This document shows, one piece after another, positions 12,583-27,100 of a DNA stretch of 64,000 bases. Source of the DNA: Diospyros lotus (taxonomy: Eukaryota; Streptophyta; Magnoliopsida; Ericales; Ebenaceae); contig NC_068346.1 in NCBI RefSeq assembly GCF_014633365.1, positions 35,651,191 to 35,715,190 on the forward strand. The letters are read 5' to 3'. The notes under the pieces were generated by a model. It saw only the letters and a program-made list of their open reading frames with translations, was not told where the DNA came from and did no database searches. Position numbers and translations under genes: made by a program. Position 1 is the first letter of the stretch, and the number at the start of each line of letters is the position of its first letter.

Positions 12583-13430
12583 TAATTAAAAAATAACATA
12601 GTATATCTATAAGAAAAATATTATTGGTATACCTTTGTGTACAGCTTGGGCTACACAAAAGTATATCAATGACAAAAAAGTCCCTCGTGAGGTGTATAGA
12701 GGCGTGTGAAGCACATAGAGACTAAGGGTATTTTAGTTATAATACCCATTTATGTAAACTAAGATGTACAAAAATGATATATATCTAGGATGATTTTATC
12801 TATAATAACCACTCAATTTTTTCTTTATTCACGACTAAAGAAGGGACAAGGTTTTATATATATATTAATAGAAAATTAGGAATTTATAATTTTCATTGCA
12901 ATAAAATATTTATATTTTAAAAAAATGGATGGATAAATTGGAATGGAACTAAGAGAAGTTAAGATCAAAGGTCAAGGGTTTGACTAATGTGATTTGTGGG
13001 TATGATTTGAATTGATTGTACTAAATGTTGAATAAGCAATGTGGGTTGACCACGTGGTTATGTGATGTAACAGCCCCCGAGATTGAAGGTAGATGGAACC
13101 TTCTTATTTCAGCCTCCCAAAGCCACCAATAGAGGTTCTAGAAGCTGCTTTTTCCTTCAACCAAAAAAAAGTTGATTTTTTGAATTTTTGGATAATTAAA
13201 TAATGTTACATAGTCTTAAATGATTTTGTGCATTTTATCTTCAACACATCACCATACTAATTTTATTTTTATTATTATTGTTGATTTATTGTAAAATTCT
13301 TACTTTAATTGTTTTAACATTTTAAATTATATAATTGATGTGTCATAGCCAAAAATTCGTTAAGGGACCAAAAAAAATTTAAATGTCTAAAAATTAATTA
13401 AAAGGGTAAAAAATATAAATTCTTTGAATA
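12583..13430. other. AT-rich intergenic DNA
   Basis: No ORF of note and no recognised element. Confidence 0.5.
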
Positions 13431-13431
13431 A

Positions 13432-13545
13432 ATTGAAAAATCATGAGATTGTGGTCTCTCAGAGAGTAAACACTAAGAGACCATAGAGTCTCTCGAGTAA
13501 ACATTAGGAGACCATAGAGTCTCTCAGAGATCATATTACAGTCAA
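13432..13545. repeat. Tandem hairpin-forming repeat
   Basis: Two adjacent units of about 32 bases each contain AGAGACCATAGAGTCTCT or a one-base variant, itself an inverted repeat (AGAGAC/GTCTCT, 6-base loop). A third, partial GGTCTCTCAGAGAG precedes them. The function is unknown, and it may be a fragment of an LTR. Confidence 0.7.
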
Positions 13546-14895
13546 AAGATTGAATTATCGAAAAAACCTTTACGGTTTTCGAGTGTTGTAGCCAAGCCTT
13601 GGCTTGGGACTTGTCCTGAAAATTTTTCCCTAATCTTGTGTGAATATAATAATTCTAACATTTCAAGATCTCTCTAAAAATTGTGTGGAGAGGATACATA
13701 TTATTTATAAAGAATTATAATTTTAATAAATCTCGAAATATTATGATAAGATTATTTGTAACAATTCTAATCATATTAGATATCGAAAAGTTCCATGTTT
13801 TTCTATAAATAAATGATCTCTCATTCAAAAAAAAGAAAAAACGTTTTTGATACTGATTTTAATACGACATTCAAATGTTTAGTGTTTGATTTAAGCATTT
13901 GAGTGCACAGAAACTATATTGTACCCTTTAATTGTTTTTTTTTTTTTTTACAGAATCCAAATAGTTTGATAGCGGTGTTTCCAATCAATAATTTATTGTT
14001 ATGTTCGAACAATACCGGTAATCAAAATAGACTTATAAACCTTCTAATAATTTTTCTTTCAACTTAAAATTTTTTTAATAACACAAAATGTTAAAGACAT
14101 CTCTTTTCGAGGAGTCCAAATATAAGATCGACGGTTATATGGTGATTAGTATACAATCCCACGTCAACGTGATGATGTTGTGGCAAGATGTAATTAGCTT
14201 ATAATATTACAAAAATACCCTTCAATCGGAGCTCCCTTAAGAACGATATGCTGCTACGGATATCTCAAACCCAGAGAAAGACCAATGGGGATCATAGATT
14301 CCAAGTCTAAAACCAAAAACTACCTTGGAGGGCATACCAACCGCAAATGAAAGATTGGACCTAAAGGACTGAAACCAGGCTTAGCCTTGGACCCAAACCC
14401 ACATCACTGCTCATCAAGATCCATCCATGGATTCAAATTCTTCAACCATTCACGTCGCATGGTGGGTCAAGTACAACCAAGAACATCTCAGGATCAAGGA
14501 AAGCTAGCCAAGAGCACAACCCTCGAACAAATTCAGTAGTGATTGGCTCCAAGACATCATCAACCACCAAATAGAAATGGGAAAACAAAGATATGAAGCT
14601 ACTACATAGCATTGTAAAAAGTTCTGAGATTCTCTTCATTTCTAGTGTGCGATCGAATTCATGTTTGGGTTGAATACATACATGCTATTTATAACACAAA
14701 CTACAAATGGAAAATAAGAACGGGCCCCAATTACCATGGCCAGGCTGAGGCGTCTTTGTTGCTTGTGCGCATCGGGTTGGTTCCTTCTCCTCCTGTTAAC
14801 CTTAACCTGAATCTCGATAACCCAGAAGTTCTGACAACAAAATCACCTGATTTGCATGTTGGGATGAGATTATGAAGATTGCGACAACATGCGTC
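13546..14895. other. Intergenic DNA downstream of the KORRIGAN gene
   Basis: AT-rich up to about 14200. From 14200 to 14640 base composition is more even and resembles decayed transposon coding sequence, but no domain could be recognised. 14650-14895 is the probable 3' UTR of the glucanase. Confidence 0.45.
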
Positions 14896-18207
<3,312 letters not shown>

Positions 18208-18560
18208 CTTGTAATTCTTCCGATAAACAGATTAACTTACTAAAAACCTACAAAATCCCAGATTGAAACACAAGATCTGTGAGATTCTGAGAAATGGGTC
18301 TTGATCTAGCCCTCTTTTCTGAACTGGGTACTACTAAACTGATGAATTTTCACCCAGTAACAACACCGACAAAATACAGATCCAAACGCCAATTTGAGAA
18401 ATAAGTACTGATCTATACCCCTTCTGTAAACTGGGATGATGATCGAAATACAAAGTTTTTTCAAATTATGATAAATGGGTTTCGATCCTTACCCTCTTTT
18501 TGTCGGCTGGATTAGAAGTGGAAGCGACTGAAGTAAAGTGTGCTCCACAATACTCGTTTC
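18208..18560 (-). promoter_or_regulatory. KORRIGAN 5' leader / proximal promoter
   Basis: This stretch lies directly upstream of the ATG on the minus strand. It has moderate GC and repeated short phrases (GAAATGGGTCTTGATC / AAATGGGTTTCGATC at about 18290 and 18475), pointing to a small internal duplication. No TATA box is assigned with confidence. Confidence 0.4.
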
Positions 18561-19040
18561 GGTTTTAGCCTATTTTTGTAGTTGGCTTCTCGGAGTCCAA
18601 CCCAAAAAACAACTCGGTGGGTGACGCGGACGAATCAGCCAACCGACAAAGACAGACTGTCAAACCCTTCGTTTTCTGCCTCACTTGGATTACCTGTGAG
18701 ATTTTCTTTTCACTTCCCCTTTTGCTTGCGGAGAAAATTAACCGTTTACTCTCCTCTCTTAGCAGCATTGCTTGCGAAATTTTCTTGCGCTTTCTCTTTC
18801 ATTCTGGTGCCGAGAAAGTGGTTACTATGGGCTGGACATGGCTGCATCCAGCTTGCTTAATTAAATACTGCTTGAAATTCCACAAACACCGTTGGATTTG
18901 GATGATGATTTGTGGCCATTTCACTCGGTCGAAATTGGGACCGCGTCGGCGCGTCCAATCCTACAAGTTCCTCTCTTTCCTTCCCACCGACAAACCCACA
19001 AATTATTTGCCAATCCCACTCCCTTGATCAAATTTGGATA
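18561..19040. other. Upstream region of the KORRIGAN gene
   Basis: The base composition is mixed. Open frames here lack homology that I can recognise. It is probably distal promoter. Confidence 0.4.
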
Positions 19041-19518
19041 GGCAAAATTCATATTTTTGCTATGTATTTTAATATTTTTTATAATTACTTAAATTTTTCG
19101 TTATTTTAATTATGTTATTGAATTTAATTTTTGAATTAATTTAATCTTGTATTTTACTTTCTCTTTTTTTATGTCAAGTGAAATTTTTCGTTATTTCGAT
19201 TATATCCCTAAACTAACATTTTCAAATCAATTTAAGTTATGTACTTTTATGTGTAAAAAAAAAAATAATAAGATGACAAAATAAACGTTATACTTTGCTC
19301 ACATTAAAAAATAGAGTTTAAATTGACTTAAAAATACAAGTTCAGAAGAATAATCGAAATAATGAAAAATTCAAGTTGCAACATGAAAAAACAATAAAAG
19401 TATAAGAGTTAAATTGACTCAAAAATACAAATTTAGAGGTGTAATCGAAATAATAAAAAGTTTAAGTGATCATATAAAAAAAATATGAAAGTACGAGAAC
19501 AAAAGTATAAATTTGGTC
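19041..19518. mobile_element. Palindromic MITE family P1, near-complete copy
   Basis: This 478-bp AT-rich element is built as a long imperfect inverted repeat. The left end is GGCAAAATTCATATTTTTGC. The right end, read inverted, is GACCAAATTTATACTTTTGT. Within each arm TTTTCGTTATTTCGATTA-like phrases repeat twice, so the arms are themselves duplicated. The flanks are AATTTGGATA (19031-19040) and AATTTAGATA (19519-19528), a 10-bp target duplication with one mismatch. Such a length fits a Mutator-like (MULE) transposase source. No coding capacity. Confidence 0.75.
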
Positions 19519-20229
19519 AATTTAGATAATCTAATTTGTCTTTAACAAAAAATTTAGATAATGTAACAAAAAAATTTCACAAAATGGGGAATGACACTTG
19601 TTTGCTAAGTTGGATGGACAAGGCGATCATTTTTGGTGCAAATGTGAAATCTCTCACCTTAAAGGCCCCCACATATTGTCTCATATATGTGGGAGGAGTT
19701 AATCACGGTATACGACAGCGCATTGGGTAGGAGACACAGTGCATGGTTCCCACAAGGAGCCATCCCCACAGGAGGGTGAAACTCCCACATTGCAGCTGTC
19801 ATGACTCGAATCTGCATTCTTGGATGTAATTTGTTACTTGAGAACCAACCGTGTTATGTCCAACCGTGTTATGTCCATAGGAGCAACAAGACGATTATTC
19901 TTGTTGAATGAATTTCACAAACTTATTCTTTGAATGAGCTCAGAATGGAAGTTTCATTTATTCTTACTTTTAAAAATATTCTTGATAAAATCATATTAAA
20001 AAAAGATTATTAAAATCATTTATTTAAGTCTAATTTAAATGTGTATTTTTAATTTTAGTTGTCAATTCCATATGTCTTTATGTATTGGTTCTGTACTTTT
20101 TAATCTAATAAAAAAGATTATTAAAAATTTAATAAATTTATTATTGGCTTATATTTATATTGGTTATTCATGAGCTATAATATTAGTGCATTATATTCAT
20201 GTGATTTATGTAATTATTGATTATAATAT
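19519..20229. other. AT-rich intergenic DNA
   Basis: A GC-richer stretch at 19640-19830 resembles an eroded repeat but shows no ends. The remainder is low complexity. Confidence 0.45.
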
Positions 20230-20618
20230 TAGGGGTGAACAACATTTCGAATATATCAAAACAATCAAATCAAATTGGCCAAAATTACTTCTTCAGTTTG
20301 GTTCAAGCAATAGGTTGGTTTAATTTGATTTTCAAATTTAACAATTTTGGTTTAATTCGGTTTTTATATTAAAAAAATTAAAATAATTAAATTGATCGAA
20401 ATATCAAACATGACATTATTTTTGCACTTTGTTAATTTGGTTTTTCAATTTTTTGAGTTTTTTTTTATTTTTTTTCGTCGATTTGGTTTTTTCGATTCTT
20501 TTTAGTTTTTTTCGGTTTGTTCCATTTGAGAATATATTCAGTTGGTTCGGTTCAATATTTTACCAAGATTTGATCTATTCAATTTGAATAATTCCATTAG
20601 TTCAGTTACTCACTCCTA
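20230..20618. mobile_element. MITE with TAGGGGTGAACAA-type terminal inverted repeats
   Basis: The left end is TAGGGGTGAACAA and the right end, inverted, is TAGGAGTGAGTAA (10 of 13 matching). The interior is rich in the GGTTTGGTTCGGTT-type phrases seen in a widespread class of plant MITEs, often assigned to hAT. No clear target duplication was seen. Confidence 0.6.
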
Positions 20619-21301
20619 TAAAGAGGGGAGCATGATTAAGAGATAATAATTTCAATAAAGAATATGAGATTTATCGGATCATCGTTACTAAAGAGAAGGC
20701 TCTGAAAATCTCGCATATTATAACATATTTATAGATTATTTGATCGTAGAATTAGCAAAAATATAAAAAAGAATAAAATATGACCATAAACAAGAACAAT
20801 TATTATACTAAGATTTATATAATTAATTTTACTTGATGAGATTAAAATATAATATATTTTATTAATAATATTTCTAGAAGGAATATTCCTTTATTCTAAA
20901 AATTGTCAATCATACAACATTTAGGGACAAAAACATGAGGCATCCCTTAAAAAATAAGAGACATTGCTAACTGCCATATATGCCAAACTGGCAATGATTT
21001 TGATGGGTGTTAAAGTCTTTAAGTAATATCATGAAGATGATGATTAGCCCCATAACAAAAAATGAAGATAGAAGATGTTCACCACTAGATTTGTTTAAAG
21101 TTGAGTGAGTTTGGTAGTAATTCTCGGACCTCGAATTTGGCTAAAATTTGCTTGATTTTTAAGGGTAGCATTTAGTTTATTAGTATAATTTTTGACGATT
21201 AATTTTGTTTTGGTATTAGAGATAGAGAGCGAAATACGATATACAATGAATGGCATACTTCTCTCTTGAAATTCGTACCTTTGTATAAAATGGTCATGAT
21301 C
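20619..21301. other. AT-rich intergenic DNA
   Basis: No gene or bounded repeat recognised. Confidence 0.45.
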
Positions 21302-22345
21302 GACCAAATTCGTATTTTTATCTTTGTATTTTTACTTTTATTTTTTTTTTTTTTTGTGTAGCCATCCGAATTCTTCATTATTTTAAATTTAAACTGTTAT
21401 AGATATTTCTCGCATTGCTTCTTATGGGTTAGCAGACCGACCCAATCGCCTGAACCCCAATAGGCCCGAGCTCATCAAAATAAGGTCACACGTCACTAAA
21501 ACATGAGCTCAAATTGTGGAACCAAACAAGCTCTCAACGATATCCCCAACAAGCTCTTAGAGATGCTTCTAACTCATTGGCCTAATCGTTCAGCACGTTG
21601 GTCAAACTATTTAGCTCGCATAACAACAAGATTGTTGAATAACCGGAGACAGGAACCCACCTACTTTATGAGACAAACCAGATCCCTGGTAATACGGAGC
21701 CTACTCACGATTTTATGGAGATGATAAGGACATATTGTTCCCCATGATATCATCTTTATACTTTTGTATTTTATGCAATTGCAAGCACCCCTCACTATAA
21801 ATAGGGGTAAAAAATACCATTGTAGAGATGACCACAATAATGATATCGTTACTCTGCCGGAATACCTAGAGAACAGTTGTGGAGTAAACATCGTTCTGAT
21901 CGAACCACATAAAATTTTGTTGTATCCGTTCTATTCCGTTCATCCTCAATGCATTTGGGCTTATTCCCTCATTAGGGGCCTACGAATCACGATCGACTAA
22001 TTCTGAACGTCGACATAAGCTTTTATTGTTTTGATTACACATATAAACCTACATTTTCAAGTCAATTTAACTCATACACTTTCATGTGTAAAAAAAAGAT
22101 AATGTGAGATGACAAAATATATGTCACACTTTGTTTATAATAAAACACAGGAGTTAAATTAACTCAAAATCCAAGTTTAGGAATGCAATCAAAATAATGA
22201 GAAATTTAGGTTGTCATACGAAAAAATGTTAAAATACATGAATTAAATTGACTCAAAAATATAAGTACATGAATATAATTAAAATAACGAAAATTTAAAT
22301 AATCATAGAAAAAAAACATAAAAATACATGTACTAATATTACATA
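21302..22345. mobile_element. Palindromic MITE family P1 copy, split by a solo LTR
   Basis: The left part (21302-21394) begins GACCAAATTCGTATTTTTA, matching the inverted terminus of the 19041-19518 copy, and includes TTCTTCATTATTTTAAATT. The right part (22016-22345) carries the palindrome centre (CATGTGTAAAAAAAAGATAA) and second arm. The two halves are continuous once the LTR at 21395-22015 is removed. Confidence 0.65.
21395..22015 (+). mobile_element. Solo LTR, 621 bp, inserted in a MITE
   Basis: It begins TGTTATAG and ends GTCGACA. A promoter-like CACTATAAATAGGGG lies at about 21792, and the downstream part (GAACCACATAAAATTTTG, then a pyrimidine-rich stretch) has the look of a Ty1/copia R-U5. 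The flanks are TAAAC (21390-21394) and TAAGC (22016-22020), a 5-bp duplication with one mismatch. No internal retroelement domains are adjacent, as expected after LTR-LTR recombination. Confidence 0.7.
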
Positions 22346-24164
22346 AAAGGATATGTCGATGTAATAATATTATTATTGGGAGAATAAATTTTAAATACAA
22401 TATTTGAGGAGAAGGCCTGAGTCTCTTTCATATGCAATGGTGACTTGAAGGAGAAATGGCAGTTGCCACTTTCAAATCACAAAGATTTTGGTGGCACTGT
22501 CTAAGCAAAACAGTTCTGAAAGGTAGAACACATAACAGAAAGATTGCACAATTGTGAATCCTTTTTCATGCATTTGCTGGTGCAACTGAAACTATTTAGC
22601 AAATCAAAAATGCTATTTGAACATTTAACTACGACATAAAAAGATATTCGTACATCGATATGTTATATTCTATGTCGTATTAATATAAATATATAATACA
22701 TTATTATATAAATATCGTTAAGAATGTTACGATTAAATATCTAAATAACATTTTTGAGATAATTTTGTTGATAATCTTTTGTTAGTGTTTCAGAAGTGAC
22801 CAAATGGTAAGTCCACATAGGTTTGTTTATCACTGTGATGGCAACACTTGAAGAAAAGGGAAGTTCAAAAGTAACCCTCAAGCAACAGTTGATGGTAAGT
22901 TTTTTTTTTTTTTTTCTTTAATAAATAGTTCATGGTATGTATGGCCAAGTTGTGGGTTGAAAAAAAAAAAAAGGAGATTTTTGAGTAAATAAAAGAATTT
23001 TTTTTATATTTATTGTTATCAAAATATAATAATAATTTTTTTTTGTATAAGAGAATATTTCTCAAAGATAAGTTTAACTCAATCTTCTCGATCATTCACA
23101 GGTCTCTCGAGAGTCTCTCACGAGCCTCTCATTTAGGCCTCTTGGTCATTCAAATTGGTGTCCCTCGATCTTGGTTCTCTTATGACTTTATATACCTGCG
23201 ACTTGTTCATGTGAATTTGTTCTTCCGATAGACTTTTTTAGACGTCTTCTTTTGGGCTTGGACCTCTAGTTGGTTGGGTGTGAACCCATCTTCTTAAATA
23301 TAACAATATCTTAATCTATTTAGTTTATTAGTCATTTACGTGTGTGTATATACACACATATATATGATCGTATTTTTTATAAAATTTTTAAGACCAACTT
23401 TAATTTGTTTAATCATTTATTTAAGTCTAATTTAAATGTGTATTTTTAATTTTGGTTGTCAATTTCATATGTTTTTCATGTATTGGTTCTGTACTCTTTA
23501 ATTTAATAAAAAAAATATTAAAAATTTAATAAATTACGTGATCAGTTGATATGGTTACGAATGAAATTGCAATTAATCAATACAATTAATCCATCGGTTA
23601 TAAATAAGATTGTGAAAATCCATAATCGTGCAATTACGATTATTGCCTTAAAACCACGATTACAGTTACAGTTATCTCAAAAACTACTACCGAACCGGTC
23701 TGCGCCCATCCATCCTTTAACTCCATTCATACAGCCTTACCCACAATATGGATTGAATTATGTTAACATATTTTGTATGTTAGGGTAGCAATCTGTTGAT
23801 TTTCACAGAAGAGTGAGTTCTGTAGGGAAACTGCATCTACATTCAAATATATAACTTTAACAGGACAGGAGACAAGCTACATACAACATCAGTACAACAT
23901 GAAGCAGCCAAGAGAGGTCACCTGGATCCACAACCATGCATATTCCTTAATTCATCTCTCTCTCTCTCTCTCTCTGCCAACTCCTATATATGGCTATACA
24001 TAAGCATGCATAGTTGCATGTATTCATGTAGCTACAGCTCTGCATATTTATGTGCATCCAGAGAGGTTCAACTACAGCAGCCATAATAGTGGGCAGGCAG
24101 CTCTTGCATAACACAGCGCTATGAAACATATCTATAGGCAGGAGATGAGGGAGTAGTTACAGGC
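22346..24164. other. Intergenic DNA and FRO 3' UTR
   Basis: AT-rich to about 23800. A part at 23085-23270 with clustered CTCTCGAGAG phrases resembles LTR debris. 23405-23530 repeats a phrase also present at 20015-20140 (TTTAAGTCTAATTTAAATGT), so a dispersed repeat passes through. From about 23800 to 24164, including the CT microsatellite at 23957-23975, is the probable FRO 3' UTR. Confidence 0.45.
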
Positions 24165-27100
24165 TTATAGCTCGAAGCTATGGTTGTTGAAATGGAAGAT
24201 TGGCTGATGGCTGCGTCTCCTCAAAGTCCGGGACCTGCACTCCTTAGCGACACTCGAGTCGAGGCTTGGAGGGCCGCACACGAGGACACCTATATCAACA
24301 GGGCCCCAACGTCCAGCTACTACTCGGAAGATTTCTGCAGCATAGATGAAGAATGCAGAGTTTGTAAATGTCTCAGGTTGTTCTATGAAAAGCTCATGTT
24401 GAAATGAAGACAAGAATCCTGTTCAAGGTAGGTTTTTGAAATGCCATCAGAGCTAATAATCGTGATCTGATCCATCTACCAGGCTTGAGTTCCTATCTCC
24501 TTAGAACTCGAGGACACAGAGGTACGAGCCAATAGAACGAACCCTGTTCAAGTAAGGACACAGAGGTAGAGGTGCGAGCCCATACAAGAATCAGTGGGAT
24601 CATTAGCGTTTCTGTTTCATTGGCTGGCATAGAGGTAGAGGGTGGTCACGGGAGGAAGGACTATGGTTTCTATGAGAAGTAAATGTTTTATATGTCAAAC
24701 AACAATTCAAAACATTTTCTATCACAATCAGATCAAAATTAACCACAATCATGTATTCAGTCAATCTGAACTACGATTGTAGTTCACTTCTATATTCATG
24801 TTTCCTTTTACTATCCCCAAAAGAAGCTGAAATTGTTCGAGAGGGCATACCTTTGAAATCTGGTCTGTGACCATACTGGATACTGTTTGGAATAGCACCA
24901 TAATGATGATGCAACTCCTCGAGTGCCCTTTGCTTATTATCCTGCACGAGGTCAATCTTCGGTCCATCATTTTCGTCTACCACTCTTGCTGAAGTTTTAC
25001 TTTCCCAGCGATGCCACAGAGCAATCACAACACCACCAAAGATCACAGGACTTGCAACCATGCAAACAACAATTAGAAGTCCTTTGTACCACCAGTAAGT
25101 TACACCAAAAGGATTTAGATAGAAGCCGTATAGCAAACCCGACAAAAGAATGAACCCAATTGTCGATGCCATGACATAAGCTCCAGACCATATGATATTT
25201 CCTGTGCCAACCAGAGAAGAAACGCCAGATCCATTGTAGACAGGGTATCCAATAGAGTACGTGTGCAAGCTAATTTTACCATTCTCCTGCAATTGGCAAC
25301 AGCAGGTGCTAGCAATGAATGACTAGGATAAAATTAGAAATAGAAATAATAATTAAGAAAAGAAAAACACAGGTAAGATACCAGCTGCGGTCCTGATTCT
25401 TGAGTGACATAAGTTTGAATCTCAAGATTCAGCTTGTCAGAAAAACCTGGACAGATTGATTCCATATCAAGGCTATAAAGAACAGGAAGCTCAGCTGATG
25501 TTTTCACAGCCCAAACTACTAAGACATTTCTTGGTGCGCATGGTTTTCCATCCTTAATTCGGTGAAGAATATCACTCAAGATGGCTAGGAATGGCGATAT
25601 TCCAATTCCTCCTGCAACTAAAATCAGGTTTTCATACCTGAATAACAAAATAAATCCCCCATCAATCAATTGCAAAACACAAACTAAAACATGGAAATAA
25701 GGAAGATTACATATCCAGTAAATTTTCTCTGTAGGACGTTGTTTGGAAGCTATGAAGATAGATTTTCCATGGTTCTTAGCCCCTCCCCCCCAGCCCCAAA
25801 CATCCACCCCAGGGTCAGCAGCTCCTCCATTCATTTTAGCTGGCTCAATTTTTCCAAATCTATATATGGTGCAATTACAAAAATATTTGAACTGAAACTT
25901 GAGAAGGATAATTCCAACTTTAAAATCAAGCACTGAAACATCATTTTTGCCTTCCAAACTGAAGTTGAGATTATTTAGTAAAACTGATTCATCATAACTG
26001 GAAATTGAGGGGGGGGAGGGGGGGGGGGGGGAAATGACATAATTCAAATAATAGAATACATACGTTAAGTGGTATGCTGATTCATGTCCATAGGGCCCCT
26101 CTACAGAAACAGTCAAGTGCGGATGCGGCTGTAAGGGTTGTTTCATTTCAGAGCTCTCCTTGGGACCATTTACTATGATGTCTCTTAATTTCTCTGTCCA
26201 TCCTCCAAGAACTTTTATGAGAACCGAAATATGATATTTACCATCCAGAGGACTTGATGAGACACTGAAGGGATGCCACTGGAGCCAGGATAATTCCCGT
26301 ACTTGAAGAAAAATAAAACTGAGGGCATTATATTGCAGATCTGCATTGTGAAAAATGAAGCAGGTGAAAATGAAAACTATGGTGAGATAGAATCAAATAT
26401 TAAGCTTTTAATATAACAAGCTATTATTACTTGCAGGTTTTGAAACAACCAGTTCCACTGCTCCAGAGGGAAGGCAAGTTGCTGATACTACACTAACAGT
26501 CCTTCGTGATTGACAAAACCTCAGAAAGCGGTCAAGGATGAAGAGAAATATTGATCCACCGGCTAAATTGAAAAGGAAGTCACCAAGATGCAGGGCCATG
26601 AAGACAACAAAGACTATGTATAATTGATGAGTGTAGAAGAACAATTCAAATTTTTGCCTCCTCACTGGCGCAAGAGATGTCACCCACATGCATAAACCAG
26701 CTATAAGGCTGATAACTCCGGCAAAGTTCGCCACACCACCATTGTTCCACTCTGTTATCTGCTTGAAACAATTCAGAAAACTTAGCTTCTTCCTCTTTTG
26801 ATATTTCTAAAATATAATGGTATTTCGACCCCCTTTTTTTTGGGGGTGGGGGGTGGGGGGGGGGGGGGGGTGTATAGACAAATTACTAAGCAACAAAGAA
26901 TCAACAGAATTTTGTTTGTAAACATTTTGATTTAAGTCAGACCTCGAATAATTTTCTAAGTCTAGTTGAAATTTACAAAATTAAAAGCAGACCAGAGGAA
27001 ATGCCAAAACTAAACTTCATCTAACAAACCCAAATGCCTTCGTTGACTACAGGGTACTGCAAGCAGACTATTACAATCTGATTTGAAGTCCCAACATAAT

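Noticed and set aside
14442..14639. Minus-strand frame of 65 codons downstream of KORRIGAN
   Set aside because: No recognisable domain. It looks like eroded repeat sequence.
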